Assembly: GCA_015486445.1 (NCBI GenBank)
Contig: WFRT01000356.1
Coordinates: 1 to 7,396 of the forward strand
Direction: 5' to 3'
Length of the DNA: 7,396 nucleotides
From: Pseudomonadota bacterium
GTDB taxonomy: Bacteria > Desulfobacterota > Anaeroferrophillalia > Anaeroferrophillales > Tharpellaceae
The position numbers and the translations under genes are program-made. The notes under the pieces were generated by a model that saw only the letters and a program-made list of their open reading frames with translations, was not told the DNA's origin and ran no database searches. Of the stretch, positions 1-6,204 are shown piece after piece. Within the stretch, counting starts at the first letter, position 1. Every line of letters begins with the position of its first letter.

Positions 1-1
1 C

Positions 2-613
2 AGCTACTCGATGGCCGCGCTGGTTTCCCAGGCCGGCGGCCTGCCGCAGGTTTTCCCGATCGTTAAAGACCGGCCGGAGCTGATTCGCCAGGCCCTGGTC
101 GAGGCCGCCGCTGGCAACGACATCGTCATCACCTCGGGCGGCGTTTCGATGGGGGACTACGATTTTCTCCAGGAGGTTATCGCCGCCCTGCCGGCCGCCG
201 AAATCGTTTTCTGGCAGGTGCGGATGAAGCCGGGCAAGCCCCTGCTCTTCAGCCGCGTCATGGGTAAGCCGGTTATCGGCCTGCCCGGCAACCCGGTTTC
301 GACGATGGTCTCTTTCGAGCAGTTCGTCCGGCCCCTGCTGCGGAAAATGGCCGGCTGGCCGGCATCTGAACTGCTTTTGTCGCGGGAGACCGCGATCCTG
401 GAAGAGGACCTGCCGGCCGCCGGCGGGCGTCGCCACTATGCCCGGGGTGTTGCCCGGCGGGCTGCCGACGGCCGCCTGATGGTGCGTTCAACCGGGGCCC
501 AGGGGTCCGGGATTCTCAATTCCATGGTCCAGGGCAACTGCCTGATCGTGCAGCCTCCGGGGCGGGGATTTGCCGCCGGCGAGGAGGTTGGCGTGGAACT
601 GCTCGATTATTGA
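2..613 (+). CDS. moeA: Molybdopterin molybdenumtransferase MoeA, C-terminal part (5' end outside window)
   Basis: MoeA inserts molybdenum into adenylylated molybdopterin in the last step of molybdenum cofactor synthesis, in the cytosol. The frame is open to the left edge (it reads Ser-Tyr-Ser before the first Met at position 11), so the gene begins upstream and that Met is internal. About 203 codons are visible, roughly half of the usual ~400 residues. The MoCF-binding domain shows TSGGVSMGDYDF (about nt 131-166), then RMKPGKPLLFS and GLPGNPVSTMVSFEQF, which are classic MoeA signatures. The last ~75 residues form the beta-rich C-terminal MoeA domain (HYARGV onward, ending in ELLDY). The stop is TGA at 611-613. 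miaA starts 28 nt later on the same strand, which suggests a shared transcript. The missing N-terminal domains cannot be judged. Confidence 0.95.
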   Translation, partial: SYSMAALVSQAGGLPQVFPIVKDRPELIRQALVEAAAGNDIVITSGGVSMGDYDFLQEVIAALPAAEIVFWQVRMKPGKPLLFSRVMGKPVIGLPGNPVSTMVSFEQFVRPLLRKMAGWPASELLLSRETAILEEDLPAAGGRRHYARGVARRAADGRLMVRSTGAQGSGILNSMVQGNCLIVQPPGRGFAAGEEVGVELLDY

Positions 614-641
614 GGGAACGGGTTTCCGACAGACAACGGCG

Positions 642-1613
642 ATGACGGATAAACCAAAGGTGGTGCTGATTTCGGGACCGACGGCAGTCGGCAAGAGTGC
701 CGCGGCGCTGATGGCGGCCGAGAGGCTGGAAGGGGAGATCGTCAACGGCGACTCGCTCCAGGTCTACCGTGGTTTCGACATCGGCACGGCCAAGCCGGAC
801 GCGGCCGAACGAGCCCGGGTTCCGCACCATCTTTTCGACCTCCTGGAGCCCGACGAACCGTTCAACGCGCTCGATTTCCAGGCCGCCGCCGACCGGGTGA
901 TCGGCGAAATCACCGGCCGGGGCCGGATTCCCCTGGTAGTCGGCGGGACCGGACTCTATCTCAAGGCCCTGCTCTTCGGTCTCTGCGAAATGCCGCCGGT
1001 CGATGCCGGCCTGCGGTCTGAACTCGAGTTTCGGCTGGAGCGCGAGGGAGCCCCGGCCCTGCATGAAGAACTGGGCCGCCGCGACCCTCAGATGGCCGCC
1101 CGGCTGGCCCCCCGCGACCGGACCCGGGTGCTGCGGGCCCTGGAGACGGTGATCTCCACCGGCAAAAGCCTGGCCTGGTACCAGGAGCGGCACCGCTTCA
1201 CCGAGCCGCGCTTCCGTTTTCTCCATCTCTATCTCGAGATGGAGCGGGCGGAACTTTACCGGCGGATCAACTTAAGGGTTGAAAAAATGCTGGAAAAAGG
1301 CCTGGTGGAAGAGGTCGAAAAGCTGCTTGCCGGGGGCTGGGATCCCGATTTGAAGCCCTTGAAAAGCATCGGCTATCGCCAGGTGGTCGACTACCTGGCC
1401 GGCCGCCTGGACTACGACGCCATGGTCGCCGATATCCAGCAGGCCACCCGCCGCTATGCCAAGCGCCAGCTTACCTGGCTGCGCCATGACCGTTTTGCCC
1501 GAGCCGTGCCGGCGGTGGACGCCGACCGGATCACCGGAATGATCCGGGAATTTTTTGCCGTCCCGGAAAAGGTCCCCAACCCGTCAGTCGCCAAGGTGTT
1601 CGATCATGTATAA
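642..1613 (+). CDS. miaA: tRNA dimethylallyltransferase MiaA
   Basis: MiaA transfers a dimethylallyl group from dimethylallyl diphosphate to N6 of A37, next to the anticodon of tRNAs that read codons starting with U (the i6A modification). The 323-residue product has the family's usual length. Visible features are the P-loop GPTAVGKS (residues 12-19), NGDSLQVYRGFDIGTAKP (35-52) with the probable catalytic Asp37, GGTGLYLKALLFG (101-113), RDRTRVLRALE (158-168), KSIGYRQ (241-247) and the basic RYAKRQLTWLR (271-281). The frame is open further upstream, to an ATG at 570 inside moeA. ATG 642 is preferred because it puts the P-loop 11 residues in, as in homologues, and removes an N-terminal tail that overlaps moeA. 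No strong Shine-Dalgarno sequence sits directly before 642; GAGGGAA at 612-618 is 23 nt away, so coupling to moeA translation is plausible. The stop overlaps the clc start. Confidence 0.95.
   Translation: MTDKPKVVLISGPTAVGKSAAALMAAERLEGEIVNGDSLQVYRGFDIGTAKPDAAERARVPHHLFDLLEPDEPFNALDFQAAADRVIGEITGRGRIPLVVGGTGLYLKALLFGLCEMPPVDAGLRSELEFRLEREGAPALHEELGRRDPQMAARLAPRDRTRVLRALETVISTGKSLAWYQERHRFTEPRFRFLHLYLEMERAELYRRINLRVEKMLEKGLVEEVEKLLAGGWDPDLKPLKSIGYRQVVDYLAGRLDYDAMVADIQQATRRYAKRQLTWLRHDRFARAVPAVDADRITGMIREFFAVPEKVPNPSVAKVFDHV
1593..1598 (+). promoter_or_regulatory. Ribosome-binding site of the ClC gene
   Basis: AAGGTG lies 7 nt before ATG 1606, inside the miaA coding region. It supports 1606 as the start over the in-frame ATG at 1555, and over ATG 1618, whose AAGAGG abuts the start codon with no spacer. 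Confidence 0.55.
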
Positions 1614-3660
1614 GAGGATGGTCACCTTTTTCAACGAATCGGTGGCCCAGTTCCGCTCGACCGAGCATGTCTTCATGGTCATCGTGGCCGTGGTCATCGG
1701 TTTGCTCGGTGGTTTCGGGGCGGTCGGGATCCAGTTCACGATCAAATTTTTCAGCCGTCTTTTCTGGGGCACCGGGGAACTGCACCTGGACTATCTGCTC
1801 CAGGTGCCGATCTGGATGAAAGTCGGAATTCCGACCGGCGGCGCTTTGCTGGTCGGGGCCATTGTCTACTTTTTCGCTCCCGAGGCCAAGGGCCACGGGG
1901 TGCCCGAGGTCATGGAGGCGATGGCCCTGCGCGACGGCCGCATCCGTCCCCGGGTGGCCCTGGCCAAGCTTCTGGCCTCGTCGCTCTGCATCGCCTCGGG
2001 CGGTTCGGTGGGGCGCGAGGGACCGGTTATCCAGATCGGTTCCTCGATCGGTTCGACCGTCGGCCAGTTTCTCAAGGTCAATCCCCAGCGGACCAAAATC
2101 TTCGTCGCCTGCGGGGCCGCCGCCGGGATTGCCGCGGCCTTCAACGCGCCGATGGCCGGGGCCCTGTTCAGCGTCGAAATTATCTTAAGCGACTTCGGCG
2201 TCGCCCAGTTCAGCCCGATCGTCATCTCCTCGGTCATGGCGACCGTGGTGTCGCGCCATTTTCTCGGTGATTTTCCGGCCTTCACGGTGCCGGTCTACCA
2301 CCTGGTCAGCCCGCTCGAACTCTTTCCCTACGTCGTTCTCGGCCTGTTGTCCGGCCTGGCGGCGGTGCTTTTTACCCAGGTGCTCTGCTTCTTTGAAGAT
2401 TTCTTCGACGACCGCTTAAAGATTCCCGGGATCGCCAAAAACGTTATCGGCGGCTTTCTCCTGGGGCTGCTGGGACTGCTCCTGCCCGAGGTTTACGGGG
2501 TCGGCTACAACAGCATGAACCTGGCCCTGCTCGGCAAGCTCTCCTGGATGGTGATGCTGGCCCTGGTTTTCGCCAAGATCCTGGCGACCAGCCTGAGCCT
2601 CGGTTCCGGGGGCTCGGGCGGGATTTTCGCCCCGTCGCTGTTTATCGGGACGATGACCGGCGGTTTCTTCGGCGATCTTGTCCACATGGCCCTGCCGACC
2701 CTGACCGCCACCTCCGGGGCCTACTCGATGGTCGGCATGGGGGCCGTGGTCGCCGGCGCCACCCACGCCCCGATCACCGCCATCCTGATCATCTTCGAGA
2801 TGACCAACGACTACAAGATCATCCTGCCGCTGATGATTGCCACGATCATCTCGACCCTGCTGGCGACCAAGCTCAACAAGGAGTCGATCTACACGATCAA
2901 GCTGGTGCGCCGCGGGATCGACCTTTTCCGGGGGCGCGAACTCAACGTCCTGCGCCGGCTCAAGGTGGCCGACCACTGCAACCCCAAGCCCCAGATGATT
3001 TCCCCGGGGCTCGGTTTCCGCCAGATGCTCGAGATGGTCGTCAATTCGCCCAATACCTCCTTCTACCTGGTCGACGGCGATGGGAAATATATCGGCGTGA
3101 TCTCGCTCCAGGAGGTGCGCCAGGCGATTCTCGATCAGGATGAACTCAGTGATCTGCTGGTCGCCCTCGACCTGGCCACAACGGCGGTGCCGACCGTAAC
3201 CGTGGATACCGACCTCGACCAGGTGATGAAGCTTTTCGGCCATACCGACCAGCCCGAACTGCCGGTCCTGGACCCTGACAGCGGCCGCCTGCTCGGCGCC
3301 ATCAGCCACCGCCGGGTGACCGAAGCCTATAACCGCGAGATCATCAAGCAGAGCGTCGGTTCCGAGCTTTCTTCCTCGATCGGGGTCCTCGACAAGGTTG
3401 AAACCATCGACTTTATCGACGGTTACGCCATGGCCGAGGTCCGGGCCCCGCAAAGTTTCATCGGCTGCAGTCTCAAGGAGATCAACATGCGTTCCCGCTT
3501 CGGTCTCCAGGTGATGATGATCAAGCGGCGCTGGAGCAACCCGGACGGGGTTGTCGAAACCCGCCAGCTGGTGCCCGGCCCGGATGATGTCATCCAGGAC
3601 GGCGACCGGCTCGTGGTGCTCGGCAAGAATGAAAATATCGAGGTGTTGAAAAGTATGTAG
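1606..3660 (+). CDS. ClC-family chloride channel/exchanger with CBS pair and RCK_C (TrkA_C) domain
   Basis: This is an inner-membrane anion channel or Cl-/H+ exchanger of 684 residues. The ClC core spans about residues 22-425 and shows GHGVPE (96-101), GGSVGREGP (132-140) with the gating glutamate Glu138, FNAPMAGALF (179-188), GSGGSGGIFAPSLF (333-346) and EMTNDY (398-403) with the conserved pore tyrosine Tyr403. Two CBS domains follow (about 462-512 and 524-578), then a C-terminal module (about 605-684) ending in DDVIQDGDRLVVLGKNE, typical of the RCK_C/TrkA_C ligand-binding fold. CBS and RCK_C domains usually bind nucleotides or other small ligands, so ligand gating is likely but unproven. 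Aligned to E. coli ClC-ec1, the internal proton glutamate (Glu203) position is Ile192, while the preceding Glu (Glu202) is kept as Glu191; the Ser107 position is His97. Channel versus exchanger mode is therefore open. The start overlaps the miaA stop by 8 nt (shared ATGTATAA). Confidence 0.93.
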   Translation: MYKRMVTFFNESVAQFRSTEHVFMVIVAVVIGLLGGFGAVGIQFTIKFFSRLFWGTGELHLDYLLQVPIWMKVGIPTGGALLVGAIVYFFAPEAKGHGVPEVMEAMALRDGRIRPRVALAKLLASSLCIASGGSVGREGPVIQIGSSIGSTVGQFLKVNPQRTKIFVACGAAAGIAAAFNAPMAGALFSVEIILSDFGVAQFSPIVISSVMATVVSRHFLGDFPAFTVPVYHLVSPLELFPYVVLGLLSGLAAVLFTQVLCFFEDFFDDRLKIPGIAKNVIGGFLLGLLGLLLPEVYGVGYNSMNLALLGKLSWMVMLALVFAKILATSLSLGSGGSGGIFAPSLFIGTMTGGFFGDLVHMALPTLTATSGAYSMVGMGAVVAGATHAPITAILIIFEMTNDYKIILPLMIATIISTLLATKLNKESIYTIKLVRRGIDLFRGRELNVLRRLKVADHCNPKPQMISPGLGFRQMLEMVVNSPNTSFYLVDGDGKYIGVISLQEVRQAILDQDELSDLLVALDLATTAVPTVTVDTDLDQVMKLFGHTDQPELPVLDPDSGRLLGAISHRRVTEAYNREIIKQSVGSELSSSIGVLDKVETIDFIDGYAMAEVRAPQSFIGCSLKEINMRSRFGLQVMMIKRRWSNPDGVVETRQLVPGPDDVIQDGDRLVVLGKNENIEVLKSM

Positions 3661-3672
3661 GCCAAATGTCTA

Positions 3673-3701
3673 TCCCCGGCGCTTGCACCGGGGGCCGGGG
3701 A
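3673..3701 (+). promoter_or_regulatory. Hairpin(s) in the dut leader overlapping the Shine-Dalgarno region
   Basis: CCCCGG at 3674-3679 can pair with CCGGGG at 3688-3693 (6 bp, 8-nt loop). It can instead pair, as TCCCCGG at 3673-3679, with the second copy CCGGGGA at 3695-3701 (7 bp, 15-nt loop). The second pairing would cover the start of the purine-rich GGGGAGAAG that serves as the dut ribosome-binding region. No U-tract follows, so a simple terminator is unlikely. A role in tuning dut translation is inference; GC-rich leaders form such stems by chance. Confidence 0.3.
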
Positions 3702-3714
3702 GAAGTGGAAAGCT

Positions 3715-4161
3715 ATGGATAACGAAATCAGGATCGAGATTGTCCGTACTCGGGCTGCGGCCCGGCTGCCGCGTTACATGACCGAGCAGGCGGCCGGCAT
3801 GGACCTCTATGCGGCCGGGGACGAGGCGGTGGTCCTGGCGCCCGGAGAGCGGGCCCTGGTTCCGACCGGGATCAGTATCGCCCTGCCGCCGGGTTTCGAG
3901 GCCCAGATCCGGCCGCGCAGCGGCCTGGCCCTTAAACACGGCGTTACCCTGCTCAATTCCCCCGGGACCATCGATGCCGACTACCGGGGTGAGATTGCGG
4001 TTATCGTCATCAACCACGGCCGTGAGAGTTTTACCGTCAAACCCGGGGATCGGATTGCCCAGATGGTGGTCGCCCCGGTTTCCCGGGCCGCCTGGCAACC
4101 GGTCGCGGAACTGCCCGGCAGCGGCCGCGGCGCCGGGGGCTTCGGTCACACCGGGAAATAG
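3715..4161 (+). CDS. dut: dUTP diphosphatase (dUTPase)
   Basis: Dut is a homotrimeric cytosolic enzyme that hydrolyses dUTP to dUMP and pyrophosphate, keeping uracil out of DNA and supplying dUMP for thymidylate synthesis. The 148-residue product has the standard length, and all five family motifs are present: AAGMDLYAA (26-34), RPRSGLA (66-72), NSPGTIDADYRGEI (81-94) with the catalytic Asp87 and the uracil-pocket Tyr90, GDRIAQMVVAPV (111-122), and the glycine-rich RGAGGFGHTG (138-147) that closes over the phosphates. The start ATG 3715 is preceded by GGGGAGAAG (3697-3705) and GGAA (3707-3710). The gene lies 54 nt after the ClC gene and 51 nt before alr, on the same strand. The complete motif set argues against the related dCTP deaminase. 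Confidence 0.96.
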   Translation: MDNEIRIEIVRTRAAARLPRYMTEQAAGMDLYAAGDEAVVLAPGERALVPTGISIALPPGFEAQIRPRSGLALKHGVTLLNSPGTIDADYRGEIAVIVINHGRESFTVKPGDRIAQMVVAPVSRAAWQPVAELPGSGRGAGGFGHTGK

Positions 4162-4212
4162 GGCAGGGGAAAGCGCCGCATCATTTTCGCAAAAAGGACC
4201 AGGTAATCAATC

Positions 4213-5355
4213 ATGTTCAGACAACGTCCCACGCTGGCCGAGATCGATCTTAGTGCCCTGTCGCACAACTACCGGGCCTTGAGTGACTGCGCCGGTCCCG
4301 AAGGCCAGGTTATTCCGGTGGTCAAGGCCGATGCCTACGGGCACGGCGCCCTGCCGGTGGCTTCCTGGCTGGCCCGTAATTTTACAATCCCGGCTTTCGC
4401 GGTGGCCACGGTCAACGAGGCCCGGGTTCTGAAAGCCGGGGGTGTGAGGGAGCCGATACTGATTTTGGGCCCCCTGTACGAGGAGGATTTCGAGCTTGTG
4501 CTGAAGGGGGGGATCGTGCCGGTCATCTGGGATCTCGAGACCGCCCGGCGGCTTTCGGCGGCGGCCTGCAGCCGGCAGAAAAAGATTCCGGTCGAGGTCA
4601 AGGTCGATACCGGGATGGGCCGGGCCGGGGTGCCGGCCGAGGAGGCCGTGGCCTTTCTTTTCAAGGTTGAAAACCTGCCCGGCTTAAAGCTTGGCGGCAT
4701 TCTTTCACACCTGGCCGTGGCCGACGGAGAACGGGAGTGGGAGCGCCGTTATACCGACCGCCAGGCCTACGCTTTTGCCGAGATCTGCCGGATCTTCGTG
4801 CCCGAGGACAAAAAACGGGTGCCGGTCTGTCACCTGGCCAACAGCGCCGGGATCGTGCGCTACGAGTTTGCCGGCTGCAAACGGGCCCGGGCCGGGATCG
4901 CCCTGTACGGCGCCTATCCCGATGCCGGGCTTTGCGAGCGGATCGCGCTCCAGCCGGTGATGCGGGTGAAAACCGGGATCACCATGTTGAAAAAACTCGG
5001 GCCCGGCCAGAGCGTCAGTTACGGCTGCACCTACACGGCCCGGGAAAAGATCGTTGTCGCCCTGCTGCCGATCGGCTACGCCGATGGTTTCAACCGGCTG
5101 CTTTCGGGTCGGGGCGAGGTCCTGGTCCGGGGCTTTCGGGCCCCGATCATCGGCCGGGTCTGCATGGACTGGACCATGATCGAGGTTACCGACATCGACG
5201 GGGTTGAGGTCGGCGACGAGGTCGTGGTGCTCGGTCGCCAGGGGGGAGACGAAATTCGGGCCGAGGAGATGGCCGACCGTCTCGGCACCATTTCCTACGA
5301 GGTTTTCTGCAACTTCAGTCCCCGGGTGCCGAGGGTTTACCTCGATGGCGCGTGA
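4213..5355 (+). CDS. alr: Alanine racemase
   Basis: Alr is a PLP-dependent cytosolic enzyme that interconverts L- and D-alanine, supplying D-Ala for peptidoglycan. The 380-residue product has the normal length. The N-terminal barrel carries VVKADAYGHG (36-45), with Lys38 forming the Schiff base to PLP. VDTGMGRAG (131-139), HLANSAG (207-213) and RAGIALYG (226-233) follow; Arg226 is placed to contact the PLP ring nitrogen. The C-terminal beta domain has SVSYG (267-271) with the second catalytic base Tyr270, GYADGFNR (288-295) and GRVCMDW (314-320). The start ATG 4213 has AAGGA at 4194-4198, 14 nt away, and a weaker AGGT at 4201-4204 at better spacing, so initiation may be modest. The last 11 nt contain the start of the downstream thiolase gene. 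All key residues are present, so activity is expected. Confidence 0.96.
   Translation: MFRQRPTLAEIDLSALSHNYRALSDCAGPEGQVIPVVKADAYGHGALPVASWLARNFTIPAFAVATVNEARVLKAGGVREPILILGPLYEEDFELVLKGGIVPVIWDLETARRLSAAACSRQKKIPVEVKVDTGMGRAGVPAEEAVAFLFKVENLPGLKLGGILSHLAVADGEREWERRYTDRQAYAFAEICRIFVPEDKKRVPVCHLANSAGIVRYEFAGCKRARAGIALYGAYPDAGLCERIALQPVMRVKTGITMLKKLGPGQSVSYGCTYTAREKIVVALLPIGYADGFNRLLSGRGEVLVRGFRAPIIGRVCMDWTMIEVTDIDGVEVGDEVVVLGRQGGDEIRAEEMADRLGTISYEVFCNFSPRVPRVYLDGA
5331..5335 (+). promoter_or_regulatory. Ribosome-binding site of the TtcA-like gene
   Basis: GAGGG lies 9 nt before ATG 5345, inside the end of alr. It supports 5345 rather than the in-frame ATG 5204, which would add 47 residues of alr-overlapping sequence with no family similarity. 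Confidence 0.55.
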
Positions 5356-6106
5356 ACGCCGCCGCGGGGTCGAGGGCCGGGTCCGCCGTCGTCTCGGCCG
5401 GGCCCTGGCCGACTACGCCATGACCGCCGACGGTGACGAACTGCTTGTTGCCCTTTCCGGCGGCAAGGACAGTCTCGCCCTGTTCCACATCCTTGAGACC
5501 CGGAAAGCCTGGATCCCGGTCAGCTACCGTCTGCGCCCGGTGCATGTCAGTCTCGGGGAAGGGGGCAGCCGCAGGCGGGTTGCACACCTGCGTTGCCAGG
5601 TCGCCGCCCTGGGGCTGGAACTCGAGGTCATCGAAACCGATATCGGGACGCGATTGACCAGCGAGACCCTGACGGAAAGCCCCTGTTTCCACTGTGCCCG
5701 GTGGAAGCGCAAGGCCCTGTTCGATTTCGCGGCCCGGGAGAAGGTTGCCAAGATCGCCTTCGGGCACCATCGCGACGACCTGCTCGAAACGGCGCTGATG
5801 AACCTTTTCTACAGCAGCAACTTTTCCACCATGCGGCCCCGCCAGGAGCTTTTCTCCGGCCGCCTGACAATCATCCGGCCCCTGGCCTATCTCGATGAGG
5901 CCGATATCATCTCCTACTGTCGCCTGAAAAATCTGCCGATCGATTCCCCGCCCTGTCCCTTCCAGTCCGAAAACGGCCGCCGCCGGGCCATGCGAGAACT
6001 GCTCCGGCGGCTCGAGGCCGAGAACCCCCAGGTCCGCGACAGCATCTTTCACGCCCTCTGGAATGTACGTCACCAATACCTGCTGAAACGTCCGGGTACG
6101 GATTAA
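5345..6106 (+). CDS. ttcA: TtcA-type PP-loop tRNA thiolase (probable tRNA 2-thiocytidine-32 synthetase)
   Basis: TtcA-type enzymes adenylate a tRNA base and replace its oxygen with sulfur; E. coli TtcA makes s2C at position 32 using a [4Fe-4S] cluster. The 253-residue product has the PP-loop SGGKDS (38-43), PCFHC (113-117) giving Cys114 and Cys117, GHHRDDLLET (140-149), IIRPLAYLDEADI (176-188) and a third cysteine in PPCPF (Cys204). This three-cysteine pattern matches the TtcA cluster ligands and argues against TilS, which lacks it. The TtuA-type zinc-finger cysteines are absent. It is shorter than E. coli TtcA (about 311 residues). The N-terminus is strongly basic (nine Arg in the first 19 residues), which suits tRNA contact. 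The start overlaps the alr stop by 11 nt, implying translational coupling. The family call is firm; the exact target base is inferred. Confidence 0.85.
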   Translation: MARERRRGVEGRVRRRLGRALADYAMTADGDELLVALSGGKDSLALFHILETRKAWIPVSYRLRPVHVSLGEGGSRRRVAHLRCQVAALGLELEVIETDIGTRLTSETLTESPCFHCARWKRKALFDFAAREKVAKIAFGHHRDDLLETALMNLFYSSNFSTMRPRQELFSGRLTIIRPLAYLDEADIISYCRLKNLPIDSPPCPFQSENGRRRAMRELLRRLEAENPQVRDSIFHALWNVRHQYLLKRPGTD

Positions 6107-6112
6107 TTCATT

Positions 6113-6128
6113 CCGGGCCCCCGCCCGG
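6113..6128 (+). terminator. GC-rich hairpin after ttcA (possible weak terminator)
   Basis: CCGGGC (6113-6118) pairs perfectly with GCCCGG (6123-6128) around a CCCC loop, 6 nt after the ttcA stop. No immediate T-run follows; the nearest T-rich patch is at 6153-6160. It could pause transcription or protect a 3' end at the boundary between the upstream gene run and the HDOD gene. Confidence 0.35.
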
Positions 6129-6130
6129 GC

Positions 6131-6146
6131 CGGTATGGTTCATGCA
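6131..6146 (+). promoter_or_regulatory. Weak sigma-54-like promoter candidate before the HDOD gene
   Basis: The sequence has GG at 6132-6133 and GC at 6144-6145 with the exact 10-nt spacing of -24/-12 elements. It matches about 8 of 12 positions of the TGGCACG-N4-TTGCW consensus but misses the leading T and two other bases. It sits about 59 nt before the HDOD start. The match is only suggestive; no sigma-70-like pair with good spacing is clearer in this gap. Confidence 0.2.
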
Positions 6147-6197
6147 AAGAAGTTTCTTTTAAGGTTGTTGCCGTTTCATTTAATCCTTAGAAGAACC

Positions 6198-6202
6198 GAG
6201 GA
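6198..6202 (+). promoter_or_regulatory. Closely spaced ribosome-binding site of the HDOD gene
   Basis: GAGGA is only 2 nt from ATG 6205, closer than usual. The start is still secure: an in-frame TAA at 6181-6183 lies 21 nt upstream and no other start codon falls between them. The tight spacing may lower the initiation rate. Confidence 0.5.
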
Positions 6203-6204
6203 AA

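Noticed and set aside
570..641. Possible longer N-terminus for MiaA from ATG 570
   Set aside because: The extra 24 residues overlap moeA and have no family similarity; ATG 642 places the P-loop at the normal distance.
516..1226. Open frame of about 236 codons on the minus strand over moeA/miaA
   Set aside because: It is antisense to two conserved genes, shows no domain, and its composition is typical of a shadow frame.
2416..3453. Long open frame of about 345 codons on the minus strand
   Set aside because: It lies wholly antisense to the clearly conserved ClC gene, has a skewed His/Gly/Asp/Gln-rich composition and no recognisable motif. It is a shadow of GC-rich codon bias.
4126..4158. dUTPase motif 5 reads GFGHTG rather than the GFGSTG of many homologues
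   Set aside because: A histidine at this position also occurs in well-studied bacterial dUTPases such as that of E. coli, so it is normal variation.
5204..5344. Possible longer N-terminus for the TtcA-like protein from ATG 5204
   Set aside because: The 47 extra residues are an out-of-frame reading of alr and do not resemble the family; GAGGG before 5345 supports the shorter form.
5315..6076. Open frame of about 253 codons on the minus strand over ttcA
   Set aside because: It is antisense to the conserved PP-loop gene and has no recognisable motif.
6146..6159. AAAGAA-GT-TTCTTT palindrome between ttcA and the HDOD gene
   Set aside because: The stem is AT-only and needs a loop of just 2-4 nt, so it is weak as a terminator; as an operator it has no supporting context.
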